DNA of 64,000 nucleotides from the NCBI GenBank assembly GCA_004195045.1, contig SGBC01000003.1, forward strand, positions 434,001-498,000, written 5' to 3'. Positions 8,641 through 17,628 of this stretch are shown here, piece by piece. The position numbers were made by a program, and so were the translations under genes. The stretch comes from Candidatus Acididesulfobacter guangdongensis. Its GTDB lineage: Bacteria > SZUA-79 > Acidulodesulfobacterales > Acidulodesulfobacteraceae. A model generated the notes under the pieces. That model saw nothing but the letters and a program-made list of their open reading frames with translations, ran no database searches and was not told the DNA's origin. Position 1 is the stretch's first letter. Each line of letters starts with the position of its first letter.

Positions 8641-9144
8641 TTACAAATCAGTTTTCTTCTGCTCTTGCTTCATCTTCTGTTCCGTTTCGCTTTTTTTAAT
8701 TATAGGCAGTTTTTGATTTGTTGTATAATTTTCGTTAATAAGAACGCATTGTATAGCCTTATGCGTCAATGTATTAATTACTATCGGACCTTTAAGATTC
8801 ACTGTAGCGTTCGTTATATCCGCCGTCATACTTGCTATAACAAATATTATAGCTTTGCTTTCATCCTGTAATCCTAAAATTTCTTTTTCTTCTTTAGTTA
8901 CAGGCACGCTGTAATCATTAAAAAAAGTATTAGGATCGGTAATTATAAAACATAGCTTTTCGTTGTCAACACTCTGCAGAATAAAAAATGGTATATTTTT
9001 TTCTTTATCAACGTTTAAAATGCAAAATTTTCTGTAATCGTTAAACCCGAGAATAGGTTTTAGAAATTCTATAATTTTAACCTTTTCTACCTCTACTCCA
9101 TCGGGATAATATTTGCTCTTCACTAAAATTGTTTCGCTGTTCAC
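8641..9144 (-). CDS. fliW: FliW, flagellar assembly factor and CsrA antagonist
   Basis: A 167-residue protein; residues 1-145 match FliW, including FLKPILGFNDYRKFCIL, PFFILQSVD, and ATVNLKGPIVINTLTHKAIQCVL. FliW binds CsrA and releases it when flagellin is exported, so it couples flagellin level to translation. The C-terminal tail (about 146-167) is a charged, Gln/Lys-rich extension. It lies directly downstream of csrA on the same strand, 75 nt apart, as in many bacteria, and after flgK and flgL. Confidence 0.93.
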   Translation of the reverse strand: MNSETILVKSKYYPDGVEVEKVKIIEFLKPILGFNDYRKFCILNVDKEKNIPFFILQSVDNEKLCFIITDPNTFFNDYSVPVTKEEKEILGLQDESKAIIFVIASMTADITNATVNLKGPIVINTLTHKAIQCVLINENYTTNQKLPIIKKSETEQKMKQEQKKTDL

Positions 9145-9219
9145 TCTAAAACCTCAATTTTATACTTATTTTGTACTTAATGTTTTTATATGAAATTGTA
9201 TATTATATATTTTTTTATA

Positions 9220-9510
9220 TCATTTTTTATTGTTTATATTTTCTTCGGATTGTTGCAAGGAAAATTTCAGTTCAGACAATTTTTCTAAATCAACCCCTAA
9301 ATCAACCCCTAAATCAACCCCTAAATCAACCATAGATGCGTTTATATTTTCAGAAATTATACTGTCATACAATTCTTTTCTGAGAATAGAAACTTCTTGC
9401 GGGGCGTTTATGCCGATTTTTACGCTGTTTCCGTTGACCGAAACTATCTCTATCTCTATATCGTCGCCTATCTTTATACTTTCGCCTTCCCGTCTGTTTA
9501 ATATGAGCAT
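9220..9510 (-). CDS. csrA: CsrA, RNA-binding translational regulator with a tandem-repeat tail
   Basis: A 96-residue CsrA. The core (1-60) is typical: MLILNRREGESIKIGDDIEI, VKIGINAPQEVSILRKELYD. It binds GGA-containing leaders and in FliW-containing bacteria represses flagellin translation. The family is usually 60-75 residues; this one carries an extra tail with four copies of a VDLG/VDLE unit (about 61-75) encoded by a 12-nt tandem repeat at 9287-9332. The end of the protein is charged and probably unfolded. FliW follows immediately. Confidence 0.93.
   Translation of the reverse strand: MLILNRREGESIKIGDDIEIEIVSVNGNSVKIGINAPQEVSILRKELYDSIISENINASMVDLGVDLGVDLGVDLEKLSELKFSLQQSEENINNKK
9287..9332 (-). 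repeat. 12-nt tandem repeat inside csrA
   Basis: The plus-strand unit AAATCAACCCCT occurs three times exactly, followed by a fourth, slightly changed copy. Because the unit is 12 nt, copy-number change would add or remove VDLG blocks without shifting frame. Confidence 0.92.
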
Positions 9511-9667
9511 AGTCGCTTAGTTATTATTATTTATTTTATACAGCCAGTTAACTTACCTGTTTTTTTTAATTGTTGCAATTTTATTTATTTATTTATTATT
9601 GAGGTATTTTAACACTAACTTCGCAAAAATACAAAACTTATTCTATAGCGAGCTCAAATTTTATTTA

Positions 9668-10663
9668 TTATCCGAGGTATTTTAACAGCATAGGCGTCAG
9701 CTGCGTTATTTCAGAACTCATTGCAAGCGTCGCCTGATATGTCGTCTGCGCCTGCGTGAGATTTGTCGTTGCCTGAGCGATATTAACGTCCTGAGTATCG
9801 CCCAAAAGCTGCTGAATATTGGCGTTAACCGTCTGATAGCTTGTAGTCTGTTCAGTCAGTCTTTCCTGTTTAGTGCCGATAGTGGCTTGGGCTGCAGTCA
9901 GCCGGCTTAATCCCTTGCTTAATCCGTTAATTATAAGACTGGAATTAGCGGCATAAGTATTAGACTTCAGCTCAGACTGAAATAAAGATAAAACCGACAG
10001 TAAAGCGATGGGGATAGTAGATGTAGAGGAAGAATTCGAAGCTGGAGGATTATCGCTGCCGAACATTTCATCAGCCGTCACGCTGGGTGCTAAAGTTTCG
10101 TCTTGGGTTATCTGATATTTCTGTTGAACGTTATTTCCGGCATAAGTGTAGACCTTGTAAGGAATATGCACCGGCGCACCGCTTGTAGATGACGGCGGTG
10201 TATAATACGCCGTTGAAGAAGTATATGCGGAAGGAATAGATGTATCTTCTCCTGTAAATATATTCTCGCCGTTATAATTTGTGCCGGCAATTTGCTGTAT
10301 TTCGTTAATCAGCTGACCTACCTGATTGGCGGCAGCCTGGTTATTTGCAGTACTGTTAGTTCCGTTAGCCATTTGAAGCGCTAAAGTTTTAGCCGTATTT
10401 ACGACGCTTATGGCATTGCTTGCGGTAGAAGACGCAAGAGCGCTTATCTCGCTTGCCTGACTTACGTTAGAAGTATATTGGGTAAGGTTCGATAAAGAAT
10501 TCTGATAGGACAGAACATTCACCTGTCCTGCCGGATTATCCTGAGGCTGATTTATCTGCAGTCCGGTTGAAATCTGGTCTTCAAGATTATAAATAGAAAC
10601 GCTCTCATTGTCTAACTGATTATTGATATTATTATATATCATATTGCTTGTTATCTGAATCAT
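9668..10663 (-). CDS. flgL: FlgL, hook-filament junction protein 2
   Basis: A 331-residue flagellin-fold protein. The N-terminal coiled region (ITSNMIYNNINNQL, DQISTGLQINQPQDNPAGQVNV) and C-terminal helix (about 285-330, DVNIAQATTNLTQAQTTYQATLAMSSEI) are diagnostic for FlgL. It forms the 11-subunit layer between FlgK and the filament outside the cell. The central region is Ser/Thr/Asn-rich with few charged residues. It follows flgK on the same strand and has a GGTGG Shine-Dalgarno-like sequence before the ATG. No signal peptide is present, as expected for a type III-exported protein. Confidence 0.93.
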   Translation of the reverse strand: MIQITSNMIYNNINNQLDNESVSIYNLEDQISTGLQINQPQDNPAGQVNVLSYQNSLSNLTQYTSNVSQASEISALASSTASNAISVVNTAKTLALQMANGTNSTANNQAAANQVGQLINEIQQIAGTNYNGENIFTGEDTSIPSAYTSSTAYYTPPSSTSGAPVHIPYKVYTYAGNNVQQKYQITQDETLAPSVTADEMFGSDNPPASNSSSTSTIPIALLSVLSLFQSELKSNTYAANSSLIINGLSKGLSRLTAAQATIGTKQERLTEQTTSYQTVNANIQQLLGDTQDVNIAQATTNLTQAQTTYQATLAMSSEITQLTPMLLKYLG

Positions 10664-10685
10664 GACTATCCACCTTTTATAACTT

Positions 10686-10782
10686 AATTGCTTTTATTGC
10701 GCTATAAATTAAATATACACCAAACCGACTTTTATATTTTGATTGCTTTTATTACATTATGAATTAAATATAAACCAAATTG
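10686..10782 (-). repeat. Imperfect 41-nt direct repeat between flgK and flgL
   Basis: Positions 10686-10726 and 10741-10782 share the pattern TTGCTTTTATT, then AAATTAAATATA.ACCAAA, with several mismatches, 55 nt apart. It lies in the flgL leader. I see no promoter consensus in it. Confidence 0.6.
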
Positions 10783-10800
10783 ATACGGCATCATGCATCA

Positions 10801-12996
10801 TCACGGCACCATATTTAAAAGAGCCGTCATTATAGTCTGAGCGGACTTTGAAAGAGCTGCCGCCGCTTCATATGAATTTTGATAATTAGTCAGATTTGTC
10901 ATCTGGTCGTTTAAATTTACCCCCACTGCCGAAGAAAGCTGATTATTAAGATTTGTAAGAACGGAAGTCGAATTTGTATAATTTGTGTTGCTGCTCTGCG
11001 CCGCCGTTCCAATGTCTGAAACGATAGAAGCATAATAATTCGATATAGTCTGAGTAGTTCCGTTTATGGGAACGTCGGTATTCTGAATATTAGACATATT
11101 AAGGGCATTGCCGTTATTGCCCTGCAAGCCTGCCGCATTCATCTGAGACAGTGTCATAGGGGTCAAATAGGAACTGTTAAGATTAGAACCGTTGCCTGTA
11201 ACGGACGTAGAACTTGAAGGACTTAAAATATTTGCGGTAAAACTGTCGCCGTTGACGGGAGTTCCGGTAATATTGACATGAAAGTTCTCAGGTTGATTGC
11301 CGTTAGCTACATTACCTGAAGAAGAAGGCGGGTTTCCGAAAAATAGAGAATACACTTGCTGCCCCGATGAATTTACAGTACTTGGAACGCCTGTTATTTC
11401 TTGCGAATCTTTTGTGCTATTGTTCGTAATTGTAAAATCGGCTGTTGAGCTAGAGCTTCCAACTCCATCATAAGTTATTGTATATTGCCCGCCTTGATTG
11501 CTTTTTGAAAATTTCGTTCCTGCCGTTGAAGATGTCGGATTAATAACCGAACCGGCGCTTATCGTCGCGTTGCCGGTATTACTTGGATTAACAGCAGTTG
11601 AAACCGCAGAAGCAGCCGCAATCTGAGAAGTAGATAAATTAGGATCAACCGCCATAGTAAAAGCAGGCGCCGTAGTTAACTGATTTACCGTAAAAGTGTC
11701 TCCTTTTGCAGGAGCCGTACCTGTTGTGGAAGTTCCCGTAATATTAACTGAAACCCCTGCAAAATTTATTGTATATACACTCTGCCCATAATTATTAGTT
11801 GAAGGGGTTACCGTATATTGTGAACTGCTTAACGCTTTGCCGGTAGTATCGTTTGTTATTGAAAATGCTCCTGAAGAGTTACTGGCTGTGATAGTATAAC
11901 TATCCCCCGTCAAATCCTGAGGATTAGTAACCATGCCAGTTGAAATTGTAGCATCGGTTACAGGTTTTGCAGTTGAAGAATTTGTCGTTGCAGCGGTTGT
12001 TAAATCAGGATTAAAAAAATAATTTCCGGTAGAACCGTCAAGACCGAAACCGCTAAATTGCGCCGCATTTACGTTGTCGGTAATAGACGCCGCAACGGAA
12101 TTAAGCTGATTTATGTAAGACGGCGCTGCCGTCTGCTGCAGATAAACGTAAGCACCCAGCGTACCGCCCGTTACGCTTGAAGTAATGTTATTCACCGTAG
12201 AATCCGGACCATCTAACATTATTTCTAAAGAGCTCGGATTTTTGCCGTTAACCTGCGTCGATAAATTATACGATGTGTCGCTTGATACTAAAGCATTTCC
12301 GCCAAGCGATATATTCAGCTTTCCGTTCTGATTCTCATAATATGAAATATTTACAAGTTTAGACAGACTATTTACCGCCGCCGTCCTCTGGTCGCGTAAT
12401 TCGTTGGCGTTGCTGCCCGCATTCTGGGCATATGTAATCTGCTGATTTAAAAAGGCAATCTGCGACGTATAAGAATTAATTTCAGGAATTACTCCTTTAA
12501 TGGAAGTTCCGGTCGATGCGACGGTATTGGCAATCGTCGTATATGCATTATTTATATCTCCCGTCAGCGTTTTTGCGTCGGATAACAAAACTGTTCTCTG
12601 AGCGGTGCTTGAAGGATTATTTGCGACATTCTGTAAATCGTTAAAAAATGTCGTAATGGAAGAATTAAATCCTGAACCTGAAGTATCGTTAAAAACATTC
12701 TGTATCTGCTGCAATCCTTGGTACAATGTGTTATAATAGCTGTTCTGGGTCGTCTCGCTGTTAACCTCGTTCTGCACGAACGAATCCGTCTGTCTGTGTA
12801 TTGCCGTTAAATTAACGCCGGTTCCATAATTATAGGGCGCGCCTATAACCGGTGGAGCCGCTGAAAACACCGGATTTTCATTATTATAAAAAGGCGTGTT
12901 TACATTAGCGACATTTTCGCCTTCTACGTTCATTGCCGTTTCATTGGCATTTAACGCAGAATTCGCAATTTCCATTATGTTATTTATTGACAGCAT
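10801..12996 (-). CDS. flgK: FlgK, hook-filament junction protein 1
   Basis: A 731-residue protein, longer than the usual 450-650 residues. The N-terminus (IANSALNANETAMNVEGENVANVNTP) and C-terminus (LTNYQNSYEAAAALSKSAQTIMTALLNMV) are typical FlgK D0 helices, and ELRDQRTAAVNSLSKLVNI marks the D1 region. The middle (about 330-640) is an expanded, Ser/Thr/Gly/Asn-rich and charge-poor set of beta domains exposed outside the cell. It caps the hook and is exported by the type III system. flgN-like and flgM genes lie upstream on the same strand and flgL downstream. Confidence 0.94.
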   Translation of the reverse strand: MLSINNIMEIANSALNANETAMNVEGENVANVNTPFYNNENPVFSAAPPVIGAPYNYGTGVNLTAIHRQTDSFVQNEVNSETTQNSYYNTLYQGLQQIQNVFNDTSGSGFNSSITTFFNDLQNVANNPSSTAQRTVLLSDAKTLTGDINNAYTTIANTVASTGTSIKGVIPEINSYTSQIAFLNQQITYAQNAGSNANELRDQRTAAVNSLSKLVNISYYENQNGKLNISLGGNALVSSDTSYNLSTQVNGKNPSSLEIMLDGPDSTVNNITSSVTGGTLGAYVYLQQTAAPSYINQLNSVAASITDNVNAAQFSGFGLDGSTGNYFFNPDLTTAATTNSSTAKPVTDATISTGMVTNPQDLTGDSYTITASNSSGAFSITNDTTGKALSSSQYTVTPSTNNYGQSVYTINFAGVSVNITGTSTTGTAPAKGDTFTVNQLTTAPAFTMAVDPNLSTSQIAAASAVSTAVNPSNTGNATISAGSVINPTSSTAGTKFSKSNQGGQYTITYDGVGSSSSTADFTITNNSTKDSQEITGVPSTVNSSGQQVYSLFFGNPPSSSGNVANGNQPENFHVNITGTPVNGDSFTANILSPSSSTSVTGNGSNLNSSYLTPMTLSQMNAAGLQGNNGNALNMSNIQNTDVPINGTTQTISNYYASIVSDIGTAAQSSNTNYTNSTSVLTNLNNQLSSAVGVNLNDQMTNLTNYQNSYEAAAALSKSAQTIMTALLNMVP

Positions 12997-13234
12997 TTTA
13001 CTATAAAATAATTTAAATAAATTAAAAATAAATTAAAGTTATTATTTAGATATATAATGCCAACCAACTGATATTATAAAATTATTACATTTATATACAA
13101 TATGCATAATATAAAATCATTGATATTAGACAGGTATTAAAATATTATAAAAATATTAATTTATTGATTTATGTTAAACCATATTTTTTAAAGCATATAC
13201 ATTAATACAATACAATGGCGCGAAATTTGGTTAA

Positions 13235-13249
13235 ACAACAATAGTGCCA
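13235..13249 (-). promoter_or_regulatory. Weak sigma-54-like site upstream of flgK
   Basis: On the minus strand this reads TGGCACTATTGTTGT. The -24 element is a good match, but the -12 element is TTGT rather than TTGC, so the key GC is lost. It lies about 240 nt before flgK. It may be a weak or dead promoter. Confidence 0.3.
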
Positions 13250-13276
13250 TCATGCAATATTATATACGTTTTTCCG

Positions 13277-13873
13277 CTATACCTGTATGTCTTTAACTAA
13301 ACATATCGACCTTTTTATATTTTTATTATATGAGGCATTTTTATTATAATCACAGGAATAATCTTTATTAAATAAATTGACTATAAAAGAAATCGTCTGT
13401 TGATTATAATTTATGCTTTTATTTAGAAAATTGCTGAGAGTGTCATTTATTTTTATAACTTCATAAATAGAATTTTTTAATTCGTCTTTAAGCAGATACT
13501 CAGAAATGTCATCTTCTTCCCCTATTTTTTCCTCTTCTGCTTTTTCATCAAATACCTCTCTCTCTGTTTCTTCTGTATTGTTTTCTTTCTCTTCTTTCCC
13601 TTCAGTGTTTCTGCTATTCGTCTTAGTTATAATATTATTATCATTATTGCCGTTGTTATCGCTGACAATATTAAACGTTAGAGTTTTTAAGAGATTTACG
13701 TTAGCGTTTATTTCATTTATTTTCCTGTTAAATTCGGTAAAATCGCTGTTATGCGGATTATTTAATTGAACCGCCGCGTAAAAATCTCTAATGCCTGTTT
13801 TAATATTATTGACTAATTGCAAAAGTTTGCTTAATTTTATTTTCCTTATTATATTATTAGTATTATTATTCAT
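13277..13873 (-). CDS. flgN: FlgN-like chaperone for FlgK and FlgL
   Basis: A 198-residue, mainly helical protein. The assignment rests on position (between flgM and flgK) and on the C-terminal helix pattern at about 130-165 (ELKNSIYEVIKINDTLSNFLNKSI), which resembles the FlgN segment that binds FlgK/FlgL tails. FlgN keeps the junction proteins soluble and brings them to the export gate. It is longer than the usual 140-160 residues because of a strongly acidic, Glu-rich insert at about 88-122. Sequence similarity alone is weak, so the name is context-supported. Confidence 0.68.
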   Translation of the reverse strand: MNNNTNNIIRKIKLSKLLQLVNNIKTGIRDFYAAVQLNNPHNSDFTEFNRKINEINANVNLLKTLTFNIVSDNNGNNDNNIITKTNSRNTEGKEEKENNTEETEREVFDEKAEEEKIGEEDDISEYLLKDELKNSIYEVIKINDTLSNFLNKSINYNQQTISFIVNLFNKDYSCDYNKNASYNKNIKRSICLVKDIQV

Positions 13874-13917
13874 TTACTTTTCTCTATTATTATAAGAACC
13901 TTTTATATTTTTATATA

Positions 13918-14208
13918 TTATATAACGGTGTTTATAAAATTTAATATACCGCCCGCTATTTTAGAACTATCGGCATACGCCCCGCCGTTAATGCTGTTCC
14001 GTATATCGCTTATCTTAGAAATGCTGAGCGAATCCGCATTATTAATCTGATTTTTCAAATTTTCTATAAATAAACCGCTGCCTGATATATTGACGGTATC
14101 GGAAGAAGAAGGAGCAGCGCCGTCAATATTCTGAACCTTCTTGTCCTTTGCTTTATAAACATCGGCTGCATTGCCAACCGGTAAAATATTGTTAATTTCG
14201 ATTGCCAT
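13918..14208 (-). CDS. flgM: FlgM, anti-sigma-28 factor
   Basis: A 96-residue protein with the C-terminal sigma-binding helices of FlgM (ENLKNQINNADSLSI, then SKISDIRNSINGGAYADSS, then KIAGGILNFI) and an unstructured N-terminal half used for export. It holds FliA inactive until the hook is finished, then leaves the cell. I prefer the ATG at 14208 because a GAGG sequence lies 8 nt before it; the ATG at 14214, two codons upstream, is only 2 nt from that GAGG. It follows flgI and precedes the flgN-like gene. Confidence 0.88.
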   Translation of the reverse strand: MAIEINNILPVGNAADVYKAKDKKVQNIDGAAPSSSDTVNISGSGLFIENLKNQINNADSLSISKISDIRNSINGGAYADSSKIAGGILNFINTVI

Positions 14209-14336
14209 AACCATTACCTCGCCATATTTGTTTAATTTACTTCTTATATAGCAATCGTCATTTTTATTATAATTCTTTAATCATAAAATCAGCGAAGTTA
14301 TGTTAAATAACTTTATACTTCTATTATCAGATAATA

Positions 14337-15488
14337 TCAGATAACTTTTATCCTTGCCGACAGTGCGCCAGCCGCTTTTATAGTTTCAAGAATTGATATT
14401 ATACTTGAAGTTGAAGCGCCGACGGCATTTAATGCTTTGACAAGTTTTGCGACTGTTAAGCCTCTTTTAAGCAAAAAAGCTTTGGGAAATCTTTTATGTT
14501 TTATTTTAATTGTTATATTTCTGTTTGAAATAGCCACTGAAGAGATTCTTATATTGCCGCCCATTACAACAGTGCCGGAACGTTCGTCTATAACTATAAT
14601 GGCGGGGGTATGCGTTTTAACATTTATTGCGTTTATTAACGATATATATTTTGCTACTTTTCCTAAATAGGCAGGCTTAACGTTGACGGAAACTGCCGTA
14701 GAATTTAAATCTGAAGCCGTGCCTTTGCCGAATTTTGCGTTTATAGCAGATGCAACCCTTTCCGCATTAATAAATCCGGGATTTTTTAATATTAATTTTA
14801 CCGTTTTGTATGAATTTAATCCGATAGAAATACCTTTTTCTATAATGCCCCCGTCATCTATAATGCCGGCAGTTTGGAAATTTTCCGAAACAGGTATATA
14901 ACCGGGAAGCGGCATAACATTGTCGGTAGAAACATTGCCCCCGACAGAAATACTGCCCTGCCCCAACGCATAGACTTTTCCGTTAGGTCCTTTTAAAGGC
15001 GTCATTAAAAGAACGCCGCCCTGCAAACTGGTAGCATTTCCTATAGAAGCGACCGTCACGTTAATTTTTTGACCAGGCACTGCAAAAGGCGGAAGTTCGG
15101 CTGTCACCATAACGGCGGCGGAATCCCGAATTTCATACAATGAAGATTCATCTGTATTAACGCCCAATTTTGAAAGCATTGTCACTATGCTCTGCTGGGT
15201 TACGTTAACCCCCCACTGGTCGCCTGTCCCGTCAAGTCCGACTACTATGCCGTATCCTACCAAAGGATTGCTCATTGCTCCGTAAACAGACGTTATATCG
15301 CCTATAGTCGCCCCTTCACATACGGTAACGCCGCTGTTTAAATTTAAAGTGAATCCGTTGGAAAAAACACCTGCTGTAAATAGAAAACCAACAATCAGCA
15401 CTGCAGCAGCCAATAAATCGTTTCTAAATTTACGTACCGTTTTAATTTTTGTCGTTTCTATATTATTGCCGACGAATATTTTCTTCAC
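14337..15488 (-). CDS. flgI: FlgI, flagellar P-ring protein
   Basis: A periplasmic P-ring protein of 383 residues from the chosen start. FlgI landmarks are present: NPLVGYGIVVGLDGTGDQWG, the VTAELPPFAVPGQKINVTVAS segment, LLMTPLKGPNGKVYALGQG, and ATTAVVVIDERSGTVVMGG-like blocks (here IIVIDERSGTVVMGG). A hydrophobic signal segment (LLAAAVLIVGFLFTAG) follows a basic N-terminus. The longest ORF starts at ATG 15527, but that start has no Shine-Dalgarno sequence and lies in a REP-like repeat. GTG at 15488 has GGAG six bases upstream, so I chose it. The mature part is Lys-rich. flgH lies upstream; no flgJ follows, unlike the usual order. Confidence 0.92.
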   Translation of the reverse strand: MKKIFVGNNIETTKIKTVRKFRNDLLAAAVLIVGFLFTAGVFSNGFTLNLNSGVTVCEGATIGDITSVYGAMSNPLVGYGIVVGLDGTGDQWGVNVTQQSIVTMLSKLGVNTDESSLYEIRDSAAVMVTAELPPFAVPGQKINVTVASIGNATSLQGGVLLMTPLKGPNGKVYALGQGSISVGGNVSTDNVMPLPGYIPVSENFQTAGIIDDGGIIEKGISIGLNSYKTVKLILKNPGFINAERVASAINAKFGKGTASDLNSTAVSVNVKPAYLGKVAKYISLINAINVKTHTPAIIVIDERSGTVVMGGNIRISSVAISNRNITIKIKHKRFPKAFLLKRGLTVAKLVKALNAVGASTSSIISILETIKAAGALSARIKVI

Positions 15489-15515
15489 TTTTTTCTCCGC
15501 TATTCCAATTTGGTT

Positions 15516-15554
15516 AATTATGGACATGTTAATTATGAACAGACGCCTATTTTA
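15516..15554. repeat. REP-like element at the flgH-flgI junction
   Basis: On the minus strand the segment contains AAAATAGGCGTCTGTTCA followed by TAATT, nearly identical to a segment at 25165-25190 (which has GTGTGTCC in place of TCTGTTC). A second TAATTA half-copy gives the apparent ATG of flgI at 15527. The two places are unrelated in coding content, so this is a dispersed repeat. Similar palindromic REP families are moved by RAYT-type transposases elsewhere; none is in this window. Confidence 0.6.
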
Positions 15555-15575
15555 TAAACTGATAATAGAAGATTA

Positions 15576-16343
15576 TCAGAAAGGCCACAAAAAATTCATG
15601 AGACGGTACAGCCACCCCGTGCCTTCCTGCCAGTTGACCGGACCTTGACCGTTAATCCATATTCTTTCATCGGCAAGCTGACTTGAAATAATAGTATTAG
15701 CCGGAGTTATGTCAACAGGTCTTGCAATTCCTTTAATTAAGATATATCTTTTTTCTCTATTCAGAGACACTGTTCGTTCTCCTTTAAGTTCAAGGTTTCC
15801 GTTAGGATATACTTTCACAACCTGAGCTTCTATAGTGGTAGAAATCTGACCTGAATCCGTCACGCCTCCTCCCCCGTCAAAACTTTCTACATTAGAGCCT
15901 GAATATCCGGTAGGTTTTGACGTAGAACTGCCGAATGAAAAACTGCCGTTGCCGGATGAATTTTTTGACAGCGTAGTGCCTGAAGAATCTTGAGCCGAAG
16001 TCTGGTCGTTAACAATTATTGTTACTATGTCATTGAGCGTAAAAGCGGTGTTATCGGTAAACAGATTTGCTCCAGATGCCGACCCAGTCCACAGAGAACC
16101 GGCTATTTTTTTGTGTATTATAGAATTTTTTGACGTAGGCTTAACATAGGTCGGAGGAATCATAGATTTAGGCGGCGTTATATTGCCGGCGCATCCGCTT
16201 AAAGTAAAAGATAATCCTGTAATCATCATTACCGCAAATATAATTTTATTTCTATGTTTCAACCGCTTCATTTTATTTGATATATTAAATAAACCGCTAA
16301 ATAACTTATTGAATAAATTATTGAATAAATTTTTATTTATCAT
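15576..16343 (-). CDS. flgH: FlgH, flagellar L-ring lipoprotein
   Basis: A 255-residue outer-membrane lipoprotein. The lipobox is LSGC with Cys51 after a hydrophobic stretch (IIFAVMMITGLSFTLSG). FlgH motifs follow: GSLWTGSASGANLFTDNTAFTLND region, VTIIVNDQTSAQDSSGT, and GNLELKGERTVSLNREK, with ISSQLADERIWINGQGPV near the end. It forms the L-ring and so proves an outer membrane. The first 24 residues (an NNLFNKLF-like repeat encoded by a short DNA repeat) are unusual, but the ATG at 16343 has a good AGGAAG upstream, so I keep it. Confidence 0.93.
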   Translation of the reverse strand: MINKNLFNNLFNKLFSGLFNISNKMKRLKHRNKIIFAVMMITGLSFTLSGCAGNITPPKSMIPPTYVKPTSKNSIIHKKIAGSLWTGSASGANLFTDNTAFTLNDIVTIIVNDQTSAQDSSGTTLSKNSSGNGSFSFGSSTSKPTGYSGSNVESFDGGGGVTDSGQISTTIEAQVVKVYPNGNLELKGERTVSLNREKRYILIKGIARPVDITPANTIISSQLADERIWINGQGPVNWQEGTGWLYRLMNFLWPF

Positions 16344-16549
16344 AATCTTCCTGCGCCCTCTCTTGTCTCATGATTTTAGCTTATATATATACTTCAGGTT
16401 TAGTCTTTGCTTCAACATCAACTGAATAAAATACATTATTTATTGTATATAGCTTACTGTACGCAGTCTGCTATACCTTAATTTTTCCTATGTTTTAACT
16501 ATTTTATCAATTAAATCTTAATTGTCTTATCTTAATTATAGTATCTTAA

Positions 16550-17542
16550 TTATTTTACAATAACAGATGAATCTGTTTTAACTATCCCTGAAATTATACT
16601 GCCTGATTCAAGGTTTTTGACTCTTATGATCTGACCGTAAGCTCCTGCCTGTAAGGCTATCCCTCTCATCTTAATATTTATTCCGTATTTTTTATAAACT
16701 ATGGATACAATATTTCCAAAATTAATAATTCTTTTCCTTTCTGAATTTATTTTAGTAATGGGCATATTTTCGGATATAAAAACGGCGGCTTCTTTCCCTG
16801 CAGTTTTATTCACGGAAAAATTATATCCTGCATAGATATTTGAAATATTAATCTTTTTAATCATCAAATCGTTTTTGCCTAAAATCTGAAACTTTCCGAC
16901 AGGACGGGAAGCAACTACGACAGGAGCCGTTATTGCCGTATTGAAATCGGCATAAAACATATCAATAAGTTTGCCGTTTTTTTTATTTATTATTTTAATA
17001 ACAGCAGTATGCATACCTGCAAAACCCTGGTCGTAGAAATTATACCTGACTATATAAAAATTATGTTTATTTTTAATTATGCTATTAATTTTATTTAAAT
17101 TATTTATTGACAGCCTGAAATTTGAAATTTGCATATATTTGACATAATTTTTATATCCGGATGGAATGCTCATAAAAAAAGATCTGATTATATTCTTTTT
17201 TAAACTGTTAAACGAAAGATAAGTCGCTGATATAGAACCCTTATGCCCCTCGCTTTTAATTTCAATATGCTTAATATGCTTAATGTTCCTGCTATACTTG
17301 AAGTTATCAATATTATTGCCGGCAATTGTTTTGCCTGATGCATAAGCAGTTGCGGAACAGAGAAAACAAATAATAAATGCGAATGCGTATGATAAAAAAA
17401 TTATGATTAAACCGATATTCGGCATTAATTTAAATATCGGTTTGACCGGTTTAAAAGGGATACTGTTAAAATTTTCAATTTTATCTTCCAAACCGCAATT
17501 ATTCATTTTATTTATTATTCTAATTAATTTTTTAATTATCAT
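16550..17542 (-). CDS. flgA: FlgA, P-ring assembly chaperone
   Basis: A 330-residue periplasmic protein with a long N-terminal leader and a membrane-spanning signal segment at about 44-68. The C-terminal third (about 240-330) matches the SAF/ChapFlgA fold: AAVFISENMPITKINSE, ALQAGAYGQIIRVKNLESG, then SGIVKTDSSVIV. FlgA helps FlgI polymerise around the rod. The periplasmic body is strongly basic. A second possible start is the ATG of the MNNCGL segment (codon 13), whose neighbourhood is duplicated upstream (17569-17591). It lies between flgG and flgH on the same strand. Confidence 0.86.
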   Translation of the reverse strand: MIIKKLIRIINKMNNCGLEDKIENFNSIPFKPVKPIFKLMPNIGLIIIFLSYAFAFIICFLCSATAYASGKTIAGNNIDNFKYSRNIKHIKHIEIKSEGHKGSISATYLSFNSLKKNIIRSFFMSIPSGYKNYVKYMQISNFRLSINNLNKINSIIKNKHNFYIVRYNFYDQGFAGMHTAVIKIINKKNGKLIDMFYADFNTAITAPVVVASRPVGKFQILGKNDLMIKKINISNIYAGYNFSVNKTAGKEAAVFISENMPITKINSERKRIINFGNIVSIVYKKYGINIKMRGIALQAGAYGQIIRVKNLESGSIISGIVKTDSSVIVK

Positions 17543-17591
17543 AATGAACTATCATCAAGATGCTTTCTAACCGCAATTATTCATTTTATTT
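17491..17591 (-). repeat. 23-nt exact direct repeat at the flgA start
   Basis: The plus-strand sequence from 17491 to 17513 (beginning AACCGCAATTATTC) occurs again at 17569-17591, 78 nt away. The inner copy encodes MNNCG inside flgA; the outer copy encodes ATG-AAT-AAT-TGC-GGT-TAG, a five-codon ORF just before flgA. It looks like a local tandem duplication that has mostly decayed. Confidence 0.85.
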
Positions 17592-17628
17592 TAATGTCAT
17601 TATTTGCAGTTATTATAAATAATTACTA

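Noticed and set aside
9287-9332. CRISPR-like array in csrA repeats.
   Set aside because: The unit is 12 nt without spacers; it is an in-frame protein-coding repeat.
9230-9520. Plus-strand ORF opposite csrA.
   Set aside because: It is the reverse of csrA including the repeat; CsrA is unmistakable.
13214-13231. Plus-strand TGGCGCGAAATTTGGTT as a sigma-54 site.
   Set aside because: The -12 element has GG instead of GC, and no plus-strand gene follows.
14252-14279. Possible sigma-28 promoter before flgM (TAAA and GACGATTG on the minus strand).
   Set aside because: Spacing is 16 rather than 15 and the -10 box matches only about five of eight positions.
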